Below are positions 22,349-34,739 of a stretch of DNA of 64,000 nt, one piece after another. The DNA comes from Endomychus coccineus (lineage: Eukaryota; Arthropoda; Insecta; Coleoptera; Endomychidae): assembly GCA_958510875.1 (NCBI GenBank), contig OY294070.1, forward strand, positions 12,577,631-12,641,630. The letters are read 5' to 3'. A program made the translations under genes and the position numbers. Within the stretch, counting starts at the first letter, position 1, and each line of letters starts with the position of its first letter. A model generated the notes under the pieces. It did no database searches. It was not told the origin of the DNA and was given only the letters and a program-made list of their open reading frames with translations.

Positions 22349-22533
22349 GTGAACGTCCATACAAATGCCATCTTCCGGAGTGCGGTAGAGCCTTCATCCA
22401 GCTGTCCAATCTCCAGCAACACCTTAGGAATCACGATGCACAGGTGGAGAGGGCGAAAAATAGACCTTTTCATTGTAATATATGTGGGAAAGGTTTTGCT
22501 ACCGAGTCTAGCCTTAGAACGCACACTTCGAAA
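22349..22533 (+). CDS. C2H2 zinc-finger transcription factor, exon A (internal)
   Basis: A pyrimidine-rich acceptor (GATTTTTTTCCAG) ends at 22348 and a donor (AAA|GTAAGC) starts at 22534. The first two bases complete a Gly codon begun in an upstream exon, then 61 codons run open: ERPYKCHLPECGRAF, QLSNLQQHLRNHDAQVERAK, NRPFHCNICGKGFATESS, LRTHTSK. This gives one complete finger (C-x4-C, H-x3-H) with a G-E-R-P-Y linker before it, and the C-x2-C half and first His of a second finger whose end lies in the next exon. The protein should be a nuclear DNA-binding factor. The sequence resembles a strongly conserved insect multi-finger family; from memory the ZNF384-annotated/datilografo-like group is the nearest, but I cannot confirm that. 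A frame continuing to 22680 is read-through into the intron. Confidence 0.93.
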
Positions 22534-23805
22534 GTAAGCCACGTACGTACACTCAGTTTTTATTATTTCTTAGAATTTTACGTTGATTTTCATATTTATT
22601 TCATGGTGGAAGATGACGTTGTGTGGAAATTCAATTTTTTTTGTTCTATAATCCCTCAAATGCACGAGGCCTCATTATAGTGTAAAGTGTACTTTATTAT
22701 TTTATTACCTATTCATGAGGGTTTATCAATGTTCATCCCTCTCAGTTAGAGTATAACTATTACTAAAGGTGTACAAATTTCTGTTCAGGCTAGATTCCCC
22801 GATGATATTAGCTGTTATGACCGATATTCGAAACTCGGCCAGTTTTACCGCCAATAAGTATTCATTTCAACTACATTTTTCATTCGAACTACAAATAATG
22901 TTAGGATCAATTGAACCTCTTGAACCTCCTTCTATAGCTACCCGATTTATGGGAGAACTAGAGATTCACTCCTAAATTGGATATCAAATATATTTTGGGC
23001 AAGTTTAATGCATTATTTTTAGAGGCTTTCTTTACCTTCATTCTGATATACTAAAATACATTAATATTCCAAATTCGGACTCATTAGTAAAGTTCAAGTA
23101 CCAGAACAGCAATATCTTTAAAACAGTATAATTTGTTTATCATCAGTGCAATTTTCTCGAAATTTCCAGTTCACAACGCCATCTTCCACTCGTTCATTTA
23201 TACTAATTGTTTTTTCTTAATTCCAACACGATATTGAACTTTGTTATATTATGTTAAATTATTGTTTGAATATGATTTTTCGTACTATTGATTTATGATT
23301 ATTTCTTATTTATCGAATACTTTCCGCTTTTGGTTGAATATTATTCGAATAATACTTCATAACAGATTACATTTTATAATTGGTGTCAAAACATGAGAAT
23401 TATGTCGTTAAAAGTAGAATAAATGTAGTCTAATAGAAATGGGAATTGATATAAGTAATGTTTATGTGCAATAGTACTTTTAGGTGGATTATTGTAGTGG
23501 TTGTTTCACGTCTTTTGGTGACTGACGAGCTTAAAAGCTGGAAGTTGAGACGGCCTAACTACAACACGTCAAAGTAAAATATTTTCCACAAGTGCAAACA
23601 TTTTTTTTAAAACAATATCAACATAATTATATTTAATTTTTGGTTAATCTTAAAATCTGTACTAATAAAACCTTGTACCAGATAACACTGGCATTCTATA
23701 CGTGGATTTTAAAATGAATAATACTCACTCCATTCTAAGATCTGTGAATTCTCATTACCCTGCATTCGGTAGGTATTTCCAAAGTAGTACATATTAGAAA
23801 ATGAA
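22534..23805. other. start of the ~30.5-kb intron; no gene seen
   Basis: AT-rich sequence without recognisable repeats or coding blocks. The frame at 22769-22975 has no domain. Confidence 0.5.
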
Positions 23806-24430
23806 ACATCGCATCGTAGAAAAAAGAGCGTTATATTTGGTAGATTTTCTCGGCCCAATAACTTTTATTATTTCACTGTGAAGCAAAAATAATTTTTTCA
23901 CGTAGAAAAATACTAGAAAACTAATCTTTGCCAACTTTGCCGCCCTTTGCTTTTTGCACTTTTGGTTGTAGCTCAAAAATACCCGAGGGAACTCTCGTGT
24001 ACTCAAAGTATAAAAAAATATGCTTCATTTACGATTTATAAAAAAGTGTCGGTACTCATTTCTTAAAGGAACCCTGTACTATTTGTTTCTGTCGTGTTGT
24101 ATTGACACTACTTGAACCTCCATTGATTCTGAAAGTTGTTATTTACTCCACAAAGTGTACCCAGAACATAATCTATACACAGAGAATAATCGAACACTTT
24201 CGCAGGCTATTGCACTCTAATATCTATATCTCCGTAACAGTGCATAGTAGGAAAAAGGCATATACATATGGTAGGTTTTTTCGGTTTTAACTTTTATATT
24301 ACCAGTGTACCACAAAATTTTTATTTTTGGGTCCGAAAAGAGGAAAAAGTCAGTTTTGGTCACTTTGCTTTTTAAACGTTTGATTGTAGTGCGGAAAATG
24401 GAATCCAGAGACATTTTGACATTCCCAAAA
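23806..24430 (+). repeat. two diverged copies of an unknown ~200-bp repeat
   Basis: 23806-24005 and 24222-24430 share the same order of blocks: TGGTAGATTTTCTCGG versus TGGTAGGTTTTTTCGG, then TTTTATTAT or TTTTATATT, then a TTTGCTTTTT block and GGTTGTAG or GATTGTAG. They are direct repeats about 416 bp apart. No family is recognised. Confidence 0.6.
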
Positions 24431-24672
24431 AAGCTCTAGGGAGGGGAGGGGTTCACAACTTTTTGGTTTTAAGCTCATCACATGTCCCGTTGACGATTTA
24501 TCACAAAATCGGTATTTTTTCTCCACAAAAGCAATTTTCCTTCACATATTTACTGTACTATATGAGCTGTAGAGGAGTTGAACACAATTTGATGAAATTT
24601 CAACGTCGATTTGGAAATAATTTATATGTAGGGAACTGAAATAAAGTAGAAATCGCATAATATCGCACAATT

Positions 24673-25080
24673 TGGTATACGGATGGGTCTAGAACAAACA
24701 CAAAAGTCGGAGCAGGCTTTTGCAGTCCTAGATATATTGATGGGTAATCTATGCGAGTGGGGGATCTCAACACAGTCTTCCAAGCCAAAATGCTCGCCAC
24801 CTACAGATGTTCAGAGAAACTACTCGGCTATGGTAAGATGAATGGGACCATCTGGATCTGTTTGGACAGTCAAACGGCACTCAATGCACTGAAAAGCCCG
24901 TTTGTGTCCTCGAGGCTTGTCAGGGATACCAAGGAAATCCGTAACAGGCTAGCTGGTGAAAGCAGTCTCAACCTGACCTCTTGGATCCCTCATGTTGGAA
25001 AGGGAATGAGAGAGGAGACCACAAGACTTACTTGTGGTATCCCCTATAACGGGGGAATGCAGATTTTGCGGAACCATCTG
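24673..25080 (+). pseudogene. LINE RNase H domain, inactivated
   Basis: The frame starts WYTDGSRTNTKVGAGF (first catalytic Asp), has a stop near 24742, then continues TVFQAKMLATYRC, WICLDSQTALNAL (Asp), LVRDTKEIRNRL and SWIPHVGKG. This is the RNase H of I/R1/jockey-type LINEs; the minus-strand copy at 47.5-48.0 kb reads FQTEVYAIL and LTDSQAALKA at the same places. The Glu of the FQ-x-E block is Lys here, which would abolish metal binding, and the H-G-N-E-x-A-D end is frameshifted. Confidence 0.82.
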
Positions 25081-25259
25081 AGAGATGCCTCAGGATGTCC
25101 CTGGTTTCCTGATTTGCGTTTGGTAATTCCCTCTTCAGACATTGTATATGTTGTCCTTATCGCCCCTACCATCTGGACGGGTGTAAGGTTTAGAATTACT
25201 TCTATAGCAGCCATGGACTTGTTGTCATTGCAGCTGTTATGCATACACAGGCTAGTCTT

Positions 25260-25480
25260 TGAATTTTCGATAGAGTTATCCTTGAACTAGCTCGATTTGT
25301 TTTACCACCTCTGAAATGTGGCATCTTAGTTCTTCTAAATTGTATAATTCTGGTTTCACTATAGCCTTGCATATCCCCCGCATGATACTTGGGTTAGACC
25401 CCCAGATTTTTACCATTAAGTTCATACATATGAGGTTATCTTCTTCTTCATCCGATTTCGAGGTGATATTTACATTGGCA
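25260..25480 (-). pseudogene. probable LINE C-terminal tail, minus strand
   Basis: Minus-strand reading gives IVKPELYNLEELRC and VVKQIELVQG, which resembles the tail at 47280-47350 (GEPELYSSLPVKVLYKLVQG). It lies in the opposite orientation to the RNase H fragment next to it, so the pair is two insertions or a rearrangement. Confidence 0.4.
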
Positions 25481-26739
25481 TTTATGACATATTCTGAACT
25501 CGAGCTATACCTATTATCGACAGTAACATAACTATTTTTTTCTTAAGTGATAGCAGCTTATATGATTTCATTATTACATTGTTATTTGAATGTAGGCTTC
25601 CAAACCTAGATATCAATAATATTCATCATTATAAATGACTAAGACCGAACGGTCAACAAATGAAGCCGCTTGTTATTGTTATGCGTTAACATTATCAAGT
25701 TGGCCTCGCTAATTTAACATATCCCCGATCGTTCAATTGTTTGTATTCCAGGTCGCGTCATTAATTACATAATTCGGAGGGTTGTAAAGGCTTCATAAAA
25801 ATGTCTACACATAGCTATCTAATCTTTAATCACATCTAGAAAATTGTTTAATAAATATCGTCGGTTCTCGGCAAGAAATTAATCCCGCATTCATAATTTA
25901 GAAGGGTTGCAAGGAAAAGAACTCGCCGCGTTCTTTGAATATTTAAGAAATAATTGAGGATTATGGTGAGATTTTTCGATTAATTTTGCACCTGATACTG
26001 TAATTTTCAGCTATTCCAGGCAGGTTTTATTTCGTTTCGTCGGTTTCACTTGTTTGTATACGTAACTTATTTCGCAATCTGAAATGAATTGAAACAATAG
26101 GTTCGCCGTTTTGTAGTTTTTTAGATAATAATACGTACATTGTTAGTAAGATGTGAGATGATAAGAATGATTTCTACAAATTTTCAATCAGACTTATATG
26201 TTTCTATTTCATCAACGTATTGTCCAGTCTCTTTTACTCCAGAGTACATACATCTACATCCACATTAAACGCTCTTCCAGAGTATGTTCCAGGAAGAATA
26301 ACCTAGATACCAAAGAATATGTTTCTAGAACAATCAATTCATCTTGATCCAACCATACTAATTTCAGTTCAAAAGTCATATTTCGACAATAGCATTTTCT
26401 AGAAAGTACCATAATGCCTAGGAGCATTTCCAAGTATTTGGTGTCAAAGACTTTATCGGAGGTGTGAGCAATACTTATCTTTTTCCAGATGATCTTCTGA
26501 TAAGTATCTTATTATCTTCTATAGAGTTCATTAAGAACAAATCGAAGTGTCCCATATCTAAAAGTATCAAAGATATAAAATATCTTATAACTAACAGCAC
26601 CATAATATCTTAATATTCCTAGACTACCTCTAATGATATTCTTAAATTTAGAAGTATTTGAACTATCACGTTATTTTCATTCAAGATATTATTCTAATAT
26701 AATTTTTCAAAGGGAATTTTCATTCTCAAAAATATCTCC
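25481..26739. other. intron; no gene seen; repeat-free island
   Basis: 25620-26060 is free of the repeats found elsewhere in the window and holds several CpGs. It is a candidate for conserved intronic DNA (inference). From about 26300 the sequence gradually takes on the composition of the following satellite. Confidence 0.4.
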
Positions 26740-28960
26740 TAAAGAAAATCTCACGTTTAGAAGTAATTGGAATACTATTCTATTGGTTTCGAAGCAAATA
26801 GAAGCTTCTAAGATATCAAAGTATCTAATGTCTAAAATACTTCAGTATCTTCATTTTCCGAAATATCTTCTAAGGAAAATCTCACTTGTAGAATTAATTT
26901 AAAGAATCTCAGCAATCAATAAACTATTCTACTGCAGTTGTTTCACAGCAAATAGAAGTTTCCAAAACATCAAAGTATCTAACGTCTGAAACAGTATCTT
27001 CATTTTCCAAAGGGGATATCTTCTAAGGAAAATCTCACTTGTAGAAGTAATCTAAAGAATCACAGCAATCAATAAACTATTCTACTGCAGTTGTTCCAAA
27101 GCAAATAGAAGTTTCTAAGACATCAAAGTATCTGACGTCTGAAACAGTATCTTCATTTTCCAAAAGAGATATCTTCTAGGGAAAATGTCACGTGTAGAAG
27201 TAATCTAAAGAATCACAGCAATCAATAAACTATTCTACTGCAGTTGTTCCAAAGCAAATAGAAGTTTCTAAGACATCAAAGTATCTGACGTCTGAAACAG
27301 TATCTTCATTTTCCAAAAGAGATATCTTCTAGGGAAAATGTCACGTGTAGAAGTAATCTAAAGAATCACAGCAATCAATAAACTATTCTACTGCAGTTGT
27401 TCCAAAGCAAATAGAAGTTTCTAAGACATCAAAGTATCTGACGTCTGAAACAGTATCTTCATTTTCCAAAAGAGATATCTTTTAGGGAAAATGTCACGTG
27501 TAGAAGTAATCTAAAGAATCACAGCAATCAATAAACTATTCTACTGCAGTTGTTCCAAAGCAAATAGAAGTTTCTAAGACATCAAAGTATCTGACGTCTG
27601 AAACAGTATCTTCATTTTCCAAAAGAGATATCTTCTAGGGAAAATGTCACGTGTAGAAGTAATCTAAAGAATCACAGCAATCAATAAACTATTCTACTGC
27701 AGTTGTTCCAAAGCAAATAGAAGTTTCTAAAACATCAAAGTATCTGACGTCTGAAACAGTATCTTCATTTTCCAAAAGAGGAAAATGTCACGTGTAGAAG
27801 TAATCTAAAGAATCACAGCAATCAGTAAACTATTCTACTGCAGTTTTTTCGAAGCAAATAGAGGTTTCTAAGACGTCAAAGCATCTAACGTCTGAAACAA
27901 TATCTTCATTTTCCAAACGGTATATCGCCTAAGGAAAATCTCACTTGTAGAAGTAATCTGAAGAATCACAGCAATCAATAAACTATTCTACTGCAGTTGT
28001 TTCACAGCAAATAGAAGTTTCCAAAACATCAAAGTATCTAACGTCTGAAACAGTATCTTCATTTTCCAAAAGAGGAAAATGTCACGTGTAGAAGTAATCT
28101 AAAGAATCACAACAATCAATAAACTATTCCACTGCAGTTGTTCCAAAGCAAATAGAAGTTCCTAAGGCATCAAAGTATCTGACGTCTGAAACAGTATTTT
28201 CATTTTCCAAAAAAGATATCTTCTAGGAAAATGTCACGTGTAGAAGTAATCTAAAGAATCATAGCCATCAATAAACTATTCTATTGCAGTTGTTTTAAAG
28301 CAAATAAAAGTTTCTAAGACATCAAAGTATCTAGCGTCTGAAACAGTATCTTCATTTTCCAAAAGGTATCTCTTCTAAGGAAAATCTCACGTGTAGAAGT
28401 AATCTAAAGAATCACAGCAATCAATAAGCTATTCTACTGCAGTTGTTAAAAAGTATATAGGAGTTTCTCAGACATCAAAGTATTTAACGTCTGAAACAGT
28501 ATCTTCATTTTCCAAAAGGGATATCTTCTAAGGAACATCTCACGTGTAGAAGTAATCTAAAGAATCGCAGAAATCAGTGAATCAAGTCTATTACAGTTGT
28601 TTTAAGACAAATTGTCCAATATCAATACAGTATATCCTATTTCCGAAATATCTTCTAAGGAAAATCTCAGAAATCATGTTCACAGTTGTTTTGAAGCAAA
28701 TAGGAGTTTCTAAGATATCAAAGTATCTAATGTCTAAAATACCACAGTATCTAGATTTTCCGAAAAATCTCCTGAGGAAAATCTCACGTGTACAAGTAAA
28801 TTGAAGAATGTCTGACATCAAGAAGATATTCTACTACAGTTGTTTCAAAGCAAATGGAAGTTTCTATGATATCAAAGTATCCAATATCTTTAACCACCAT
28901 AGTATCTTCGTTTTCCAATATATCTCACGTGTAGAAGTCATCTGAAGTATCACATGATCT
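26740..28960 (+). repeat. 153-bp satellite array with E-boxes
   Basis: The landmark AATCACAGCAATCAATAAAC recurs at 26905, 27058, 27211, 27364, 27517, 27670, 27811, 27964, 28105, 28257, 28410 and 28563, i.e. spacing 153 with two 141-bp units that lack the GATATCTTCTAGG block. Units between 27058 and 27811 are nearly identical, and those at the edges are diverged, the pattern of unequal exchange. CACGTG occurs 11 times, once in most units. The period is 51 codons but stops occur in every frame, so it is not coding. Confidence 0.93.
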
Positions 28961-29579
28961 TCATTCAAAGAACTATTCTACGACAGTTCTTTAAAAGCCG
29001 ATACAAAATAAATACTCAAATTATGAAAATATGACATCAATCTATCAAGGCTCGTTTCTACAATAGTAGCTTCGAAGAAACCAATTCGAATTCTTCTCCC
29101 ATACTTCAGTATCTTTTATCAGGAAGTATTTTGATTTTATCTATCTAAAGAAACAGAACATATTGATCACTTTAATCATAGTAACTGCGAAGTAAAAACG
29201 AATCACAAAAGTTCTTAATTCGAATCCTTCAATCAAGAGTATCTAGAAGTATCTGAGATTTCATAATATATTGCGTCTGCGGAGTCATAATAATACCTTA
29301 TAACTAGAAATTTTGATTCAAATGCAACTTCATCTTGTTCTCTCATGGTGCAATTGCGCTCCCTCATATTATTTCTCCATTGTCCTTTATCGTTTCTTGG
29401 AATCTACTGTTTGGCACTTGAAAGTAAATCGTTTTATTCTAAAACTGCGATCAACGAAATGAACTCATTCCCAGGCATTACATTTATTTGCACCTCCTTT
29501 ATAGCTGTTCCAAAAATTCCATCTACATTTGCTTTTCAAGCAAATATCTAGCCATATGCCTGAAATTGTCTTTCGTCTG
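28961..29579. other. intron; no gene seen
   Basis: Decayed satellite-like sequence grading into unique AT-rich DNA. The 68-residue frame at 29345-29551 has no domain. Confidence 0.45.
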
Positions 29580-29780
29580 AAGATTGACGCAAGAGGCCCC
29601 ACGTTGGGCGCCACTGTAAGGTTTTGGAGACACCTTTTGTGTCTCTTGTGACCTCAACCAACTCAAAGTAATAATTAACCTCATGATGATACGTATCCAC
29701 GATGTTCTTCGAACGTTATAGATTTTCCTCTCATTTAATCAAAGCATAGAAGGAACATTCCACGGCTGGCTCAAACGACG
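29580..29780 (+). mobile_element. jockey-type LINE 3'-end fragment
   Basis: The fragment carries the CACGTTGGGCGCC block, the ACCTTTTGTGTCTCTTG segment and CACGATGTTCTTCGAACGTT, all found (inverted) at 14000-14130 and 20820-20950. No coding part is present. Confidence 0.65.
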
Positions 29781-30481
29781 TCCTTCCAACATTTTAGGTT
29801 TCCCTCTCATGTAGTCAAAATATTAAAACAAAAACAGAATATCTAGGGCGTACAAAAAGTAAAACATTTTTGTCTTCCTTGAAGCTCTCAAACTTATTAA
29901 TGATATTATGCTATTCTGTGCACGTTATTTTTTGCACCTCCTGTATAACTCTTTCAAATATCCCACCTACATAATATACAATCTCTTTTCATGCAAAGCC
30001 CTTGCGGTAACCGGATAAATTTCCACATAAATATTGCGTTTCCGTATGTACGCAAACTTAACCCTTTTATGCTTGCAAGACATATTTTATTTTCGATATA
30101 AATTAAAGAAAACAATATTACTATTGTCTTTATATAAAGTACTAGTACGGTCCCTCATAATAACAGAAACCTCGGTAATTACGGCTTTATTCGTTTGGTA
30201 AGTTGGTCGAGAGGAAAGTCGAAACTCGTCTGAAATGGTGGCTAGCACAATCACAAAGGGAGAGAGTGAATGGTTTTTAACATGCAAGGATTTTTAATGT
30301 ACTCTCTGCACGCAGCCCGTTTTTCTTAATTGTATCTCATATTTATGTGTAATTCGGACTTTTTCAACGTTTAACATTCTATTCGTTATTTGTTCGCAAT
30401 GCAATTAGATGATTGATCGGTAAACTAGTCGCTAAAATGCATGGAGTTGTGGAGAAAATTTCGAAACGTATGAGAAATGTT
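29781..30481. other. intron; no gene seen
   Basis: Mostly unique AT-rich sequence. 30000-30470 has no repeat matches within the window. Confidence 0.45.
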
Positions 30482-31209
30482 GATGGACGAGGATTGAAGA
30501 TAATTTGGCTTCAACTATACTTTGAACGTACTGTATATGAGCATTTGGGATAATTTCAAGAGCTGAGGATTGAAGATAATCTTTTGATGGACGAGGATTG
30601 AAGATAATTTGGCTTCAACTATACTTTGAACGTACTGTATATGAGCATTTGGGATAATTTCAAGAGCTGAGGATTGAAGATAATCTTTTGATGGACGAGG
30701 ATTGAAGATAATTTGGCTTCAACTATACTTTGAACGTACTGTATATGAGCATTTGGGATAATTTCAAGAGCTGAGGATTGAAGATAATCTTTTGATGGAC
30801 GAGGATTGAAGATAATTTGGCTTCAACTATTCTTTGAACGTACTGTATATGAGCATTTGGGATAATTTCAAGAGCTGAGGATTGAAGATAATCTTTTGAT
30901 GGACGAGGATTGAAGATAATTTGGCTTCAACTATACTTTGAACGTACTGTATATGAGCATTTGGGATAATTTCAAGAGCTGAGGATTGAAGATAATCTTT
31001 TGATGGACGAGGATTGAAGATAATTTGGCTTCAACTATACTTTGAACGTACTGTATATGAGCATTTGGGATAATTTCAAGAGCTGAGGATTGAAGATAAT
31101 CTTTTGATGGACGAGGATTGAAGATAATATGGCTTCAACTATGCTTTGAACGGACTGCATATGAGCATATGGGATAATTTCAAAAGCTGAGGATTGAAGA
31201 TAATCTTGT
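30482..31209 (+). repeat. 104-bp satellite array, seven units
   Basis: GATGGACGAGGATTGAAGAT starts at 30482, 30586, 30690, 30794, 30898, 31002 and 31106, exactly 104 bp apart. Units 1-6 differ by only a base or so; the seventh is diverged (GGACTGCATATGAGCATATG). Each unit contains the GAGGATTGAAGATAAT block twice, so it was itself built from a smaller duplication. Confidence 0.97.
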
Positions 31210-31324
31210 TTCTACTATACTAGGAAATGAAGACATCTATGATACTTCCACATATTGTATACATTGTGCTGAAGATACTAGAAAAACTCCTTCGGTCTAG
31301 AAACATATATATAAGATAACTATA

Positions 31325-31600
31325 CTATACATGGACCTCTCTAGAACATCGTAGAATCCTATAGATATTACCATGGTCGGTATTCATCAGGAATCTCGTC
31401 TGTTATTCCACCTTCAAAGATTCTAAGTAGGCTCACAAGACGAGTTCAAGCTAGTCACCCCTTCATTGTCAAGCTCGAAACCTTTCGAACTTTTTCCTAC
31501 CAGACTTTATTTTTATATCGAACGGAGAAATTCTGGAACTCTTTGCCTAGTGAGGTATTTCACCGCTGGCTCACACGATGTTCTTGGAATTTCGAATAGG
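31325..31600 (+). mobile_element. LINE 3'-terminal coding fragment, copy A
   Basis: GACCTCTCTAGAACATCGTA and ACCATGGTCGGTATTCATCA match 5397-5470. The sequence continues through TCGAACGGAGAAATTCTGGA and ACTCTTTGCCTAGTGAGGTA, the counterpart of the C-terminal F-W-N-S-L-P-x-E/L-V motif. Stops remove coding capacity. Confidence 0.75.
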
Positions 31601-32264
31601 GAGAAATCTTACGATACTTTCATATACTGTATACTCTTGTAGAAAAATGTATGATACATCGATTCGAAGAGACTAAAACGCTCTTTATGTCTCGAATCGT
31701 ATGAGATAATCTGAAATAGTAAGGATTGAAGGTAAGTTAGCTTCTACCATACTAGAATATGAAGATATCTACAATACTTCAACATATTGTATACTTTCGC
31801 ATAAAAGTTCAAGATACATTGTGTTGAAGATGTAGAAAAGATCCTTCGGTTGCGAAGCAATTGAGATGATCTCAAGAGCTAGGGATTGAAGATAAGTTTG
31901 CTTCTACTGTACTAAGATATAAAAATATCTATAATACTTCCATATAGTGCATTTATTGTGCTGAACAGACTAGGAAAACTCCTTCAGTCTCGAAGCGTAT
32001 GAGACAATGTCAAGAGCTAAGTATTGAAGATAATCTTTTGATGGACGAGGATTGAAGATAATATGGCTTCAACTATGCTTTGAACGGACTGCATATGAGC
32101 ATATGGGATAATTTCAAAAGCTGAGGATTGAAGATAATCTTGTTTCTACTATACTAGGAAATGAAGACATCTATGATACTTCCACATATTGTATACATTG
32201 TGCTGAAGATACTAGAAAAACTCCTTCGGTCTAGAAACATATGTATAAGATAACTATACTATAC

Positions 32265-32532
32265 ATGGACCTCTCTAGAACATCGTAGAATCCTATAGAT
32301 ATTACCATGGTCGGTATTCATCAGGAATCTCGTCTGTTATTCCACCTTCAAAGATTCTAAGTAGGCTCACAAGACGAGTTCAAGCTAGTCACCCCTTCAT
32401 TGTCAAGCTAGAAACCTTTCGAACTTTTTCCTACCAGACTTTATTTTTATATCGAACGGAGAAATTCTGGAACTCTTTGCCTAGTGAGGTATTTCACCGC
32501 TGGCTCACACGATGTTCTTGGAGTTTCGAATA
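32265..32532 (+). mobile_element. LINE 3'-terminal coding fragment, copy B
   Basis: Same sequence as 31325-31600, carried along in the 934-bp duplication and so not an independent insertion. Confidence 0.8.
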
Positions 32533-32968
32533 GGGAGATATCTTACGATACTTTCATATATTGTATACTCTTGTAGAAAAATTTATGATACATCGATCCG
32601 AAGAGACTAAAAAGCTCTTTATGTCTCGAATCGTATGAGATAATCTGAAATAGTAAGGATTGAAGGTAAGTTAGCTTCTACTATACTAGAATATGAAGAT
32701 ATCTACAATACTTCAACATATTGTATACTTTCGGATAAAAGTTCAAGATACATTGTGTTGAAGATGTAGAAAAGATCCTTCGGTTTAGAAGCAATTGAGA
32801 TGATCTCAAGAGCTAGGGATTGAAGATAAGTTTGCTTCTACTGTATTAAGATATAAAGATATCTATAATACTTCCATATAGTGCATTTATTGTGCTGAAC
32901 AGACTAGGAAAACTCCTTCAGTCTCGAAGCGTATGAGACAATGTCAAGAGCTAAGTATTGAAGATAAT

Positions 32969-33540
32969 TTTGCTTCAACTATACTAAGATATGAAGATAT
33001 CTACAATACTTTCACATATTGTATTCTTTTGGAAAAAGATTTGAGATACATTGTGCTGATGAAGAGAGTAGAAAACCTCAAAACATATAAGAGAATCTCA
33101 AGAGCTAAGCATTGAAAGTAATTTTGCTTTAACTATACCAGTATGTGAAGATATCCATAATACTTTCACATATTGTGTACTCTCTATCGCTTCGAAGAGG
33201 CTGAAAACCTCTTTAGGTCTCGAAGCGTATGAGATAATCGCAAGAGCTAATTATTGAAGATAATTTTACTTCAACTATACTAGAATATGAAGATATCTAC
33301 AATACTGCCAAATGTTGTAAACTTTCGGAGAAATGTTCAAGATACATTGTATTGAAGAAACTGTAGAAAAGGTCATTCTGTCTCGAAGCATACGAGATAT
33401 TCTCAATAGCTAAGGATTAAAGATAAATTTGCTTCCACTATACTAGCATAGGGAAAATATCTCCAATACTTCACATATTGTATGCTATACTTTCGGACAC
33501 AGATTTGAATCACATCACGTCTAAGACACTGTAGGAAAGC
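32969..33540 (+). repeat. decayed satellite, period about 140-165 bp
   Basis: TTGAAGATAATTTTGCTTCAAC-like landmarks lie near 32958, 33111, 33253 and 33416, each followed by GAAGATATCTACAATACTTT- and CACATATTGTAT-like blocks. These are relatives of the 934-bp unit interior. Confidence 0.7.
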
Positions 33541-34739
33541 TATTTTGGGTTCAAAACAATTTTGTTTCTTCTATTCAACATGGAATATTGCAAAGTAATA
33601 ATTCAATTATTGCAGATGAATAGAAGTACCAAATTCCGTGAGATAATTCAATCAAGCAGTAATAATAATGAGGCAAAATTCCAAAGACCTCTTTGTTAGC
33701 TCTCAGATTTTACTAAACGTGATATATTACTAATTTTTTTCATTCGAATCTTTTCAAATAAATTGTAAACTAATGATTTCCTATTGAAATGGTTGTTTAT
33801 CGCTATTTCTGAATAATTCTTCACAATATTACATAGGATTGAAACTAATCATGTTCTTCATTTCGAAATCATAAACAACCTTAATGACTTTCGATGAAAT
33901 CTAGTGTACTGTGAATATAGATAATTATATAATAATTGTGCCAATTTAACCATGATTGGTCACATTAATCCACCATTTAGAAGCCGTAATTTTTGAAATG
34001 ATTTATTATTAAATTCATTGTTGGGCAGATAAAGTTCTGCGAAGAATTGCGTTTCTACATGAAGAATTTTTAATCTGGTTCTTTCTATATAACGGAGTGG
34101 CAGGTGGCGATTTCTCACACTTTAATAAAGGAAAGAAATAAATGCGGAGCTGGAGAAAAAGGCCTAGGCTAAAAGAAAACTCGTTTATTTATTCCGATAT
34201 TGCAGGTTGTTTCTCATTGGTTACGTCGTAAAATCAATTTGGATCGTCAGTTGTTTCGATTATTAGGCATGAATGGAAAAATAACCTCCTCTGGAGTTGG
34301 TTTGTTGATGAAAATTCATCCAATCTGGATTTATTTTTGTTAAGTACTCACTAAAAATAGAAAATGAATAATAGGGAGCGTGAAACCTTTATTCACAGCG
34401 TTACAATTGTTGTAATAGACCATAAACACTGATAATTGTCAATGGCTTTTTCTCAGTAATTGAAAATTTGCTCAATATCGATCGATATCACAAGTATACT
34501 CTTAATAGCTATGTACAATAACTTAAGCTACGATTACAATTAACATAATAAAATAATTCACTAGGCCACAACTTTTTTAGTGGTGTTGGCAAATAAGCGC
34601 TAAAATTTTTAGGGGGTTATTCCTAGTCGAAAATTAAAGGGTGTCTCACATGTAAATGAAAGCCTTTAGCCTTATCCATGAAAAGTTACACGCTTCCAAA
34701 AATGAGACAAAAAATTTTTTTATTGAAATTGTTGAAGAG
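33541..34739. other. intron; no gene seen
   Basis: AT-rich unique sequence. 34560-34680 contains an AGGGTGTCTCACATGTAAAT block that looks like a transposon terminus but has no partner nearby. Confidence 0.4.

Larger units (their letters stand above)
31106..32968 (+). repeat. 934-bp tandem segmental duplication
   Basis: 31106-32039 is repeated at 32040-32968 with only scattered base changes (for example AAGCTCGAAACC versus AAGCTAGAAACC). Each unit begins with the diverged 104-bp repeat, contains a LINE 3' fragment, and ends at GAGCTAAGTATTGAAGATAAT. The near identity implies a recent duplication. The junction at 32031-32040 joins AGATAAT to CTTTTGATGGACGAGG, i.e. recombination within the GAAGATAAT repeat. 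Confidence 0.95.

Noticed and set aside
22534..22680. Extension of the zinc-finger frame past 22533
   Set aside because: A consensus donor (GTAAGC) follows LRTHTSK and the extension is hydrophobic and unlike a finger; the partner half is found in exon B.
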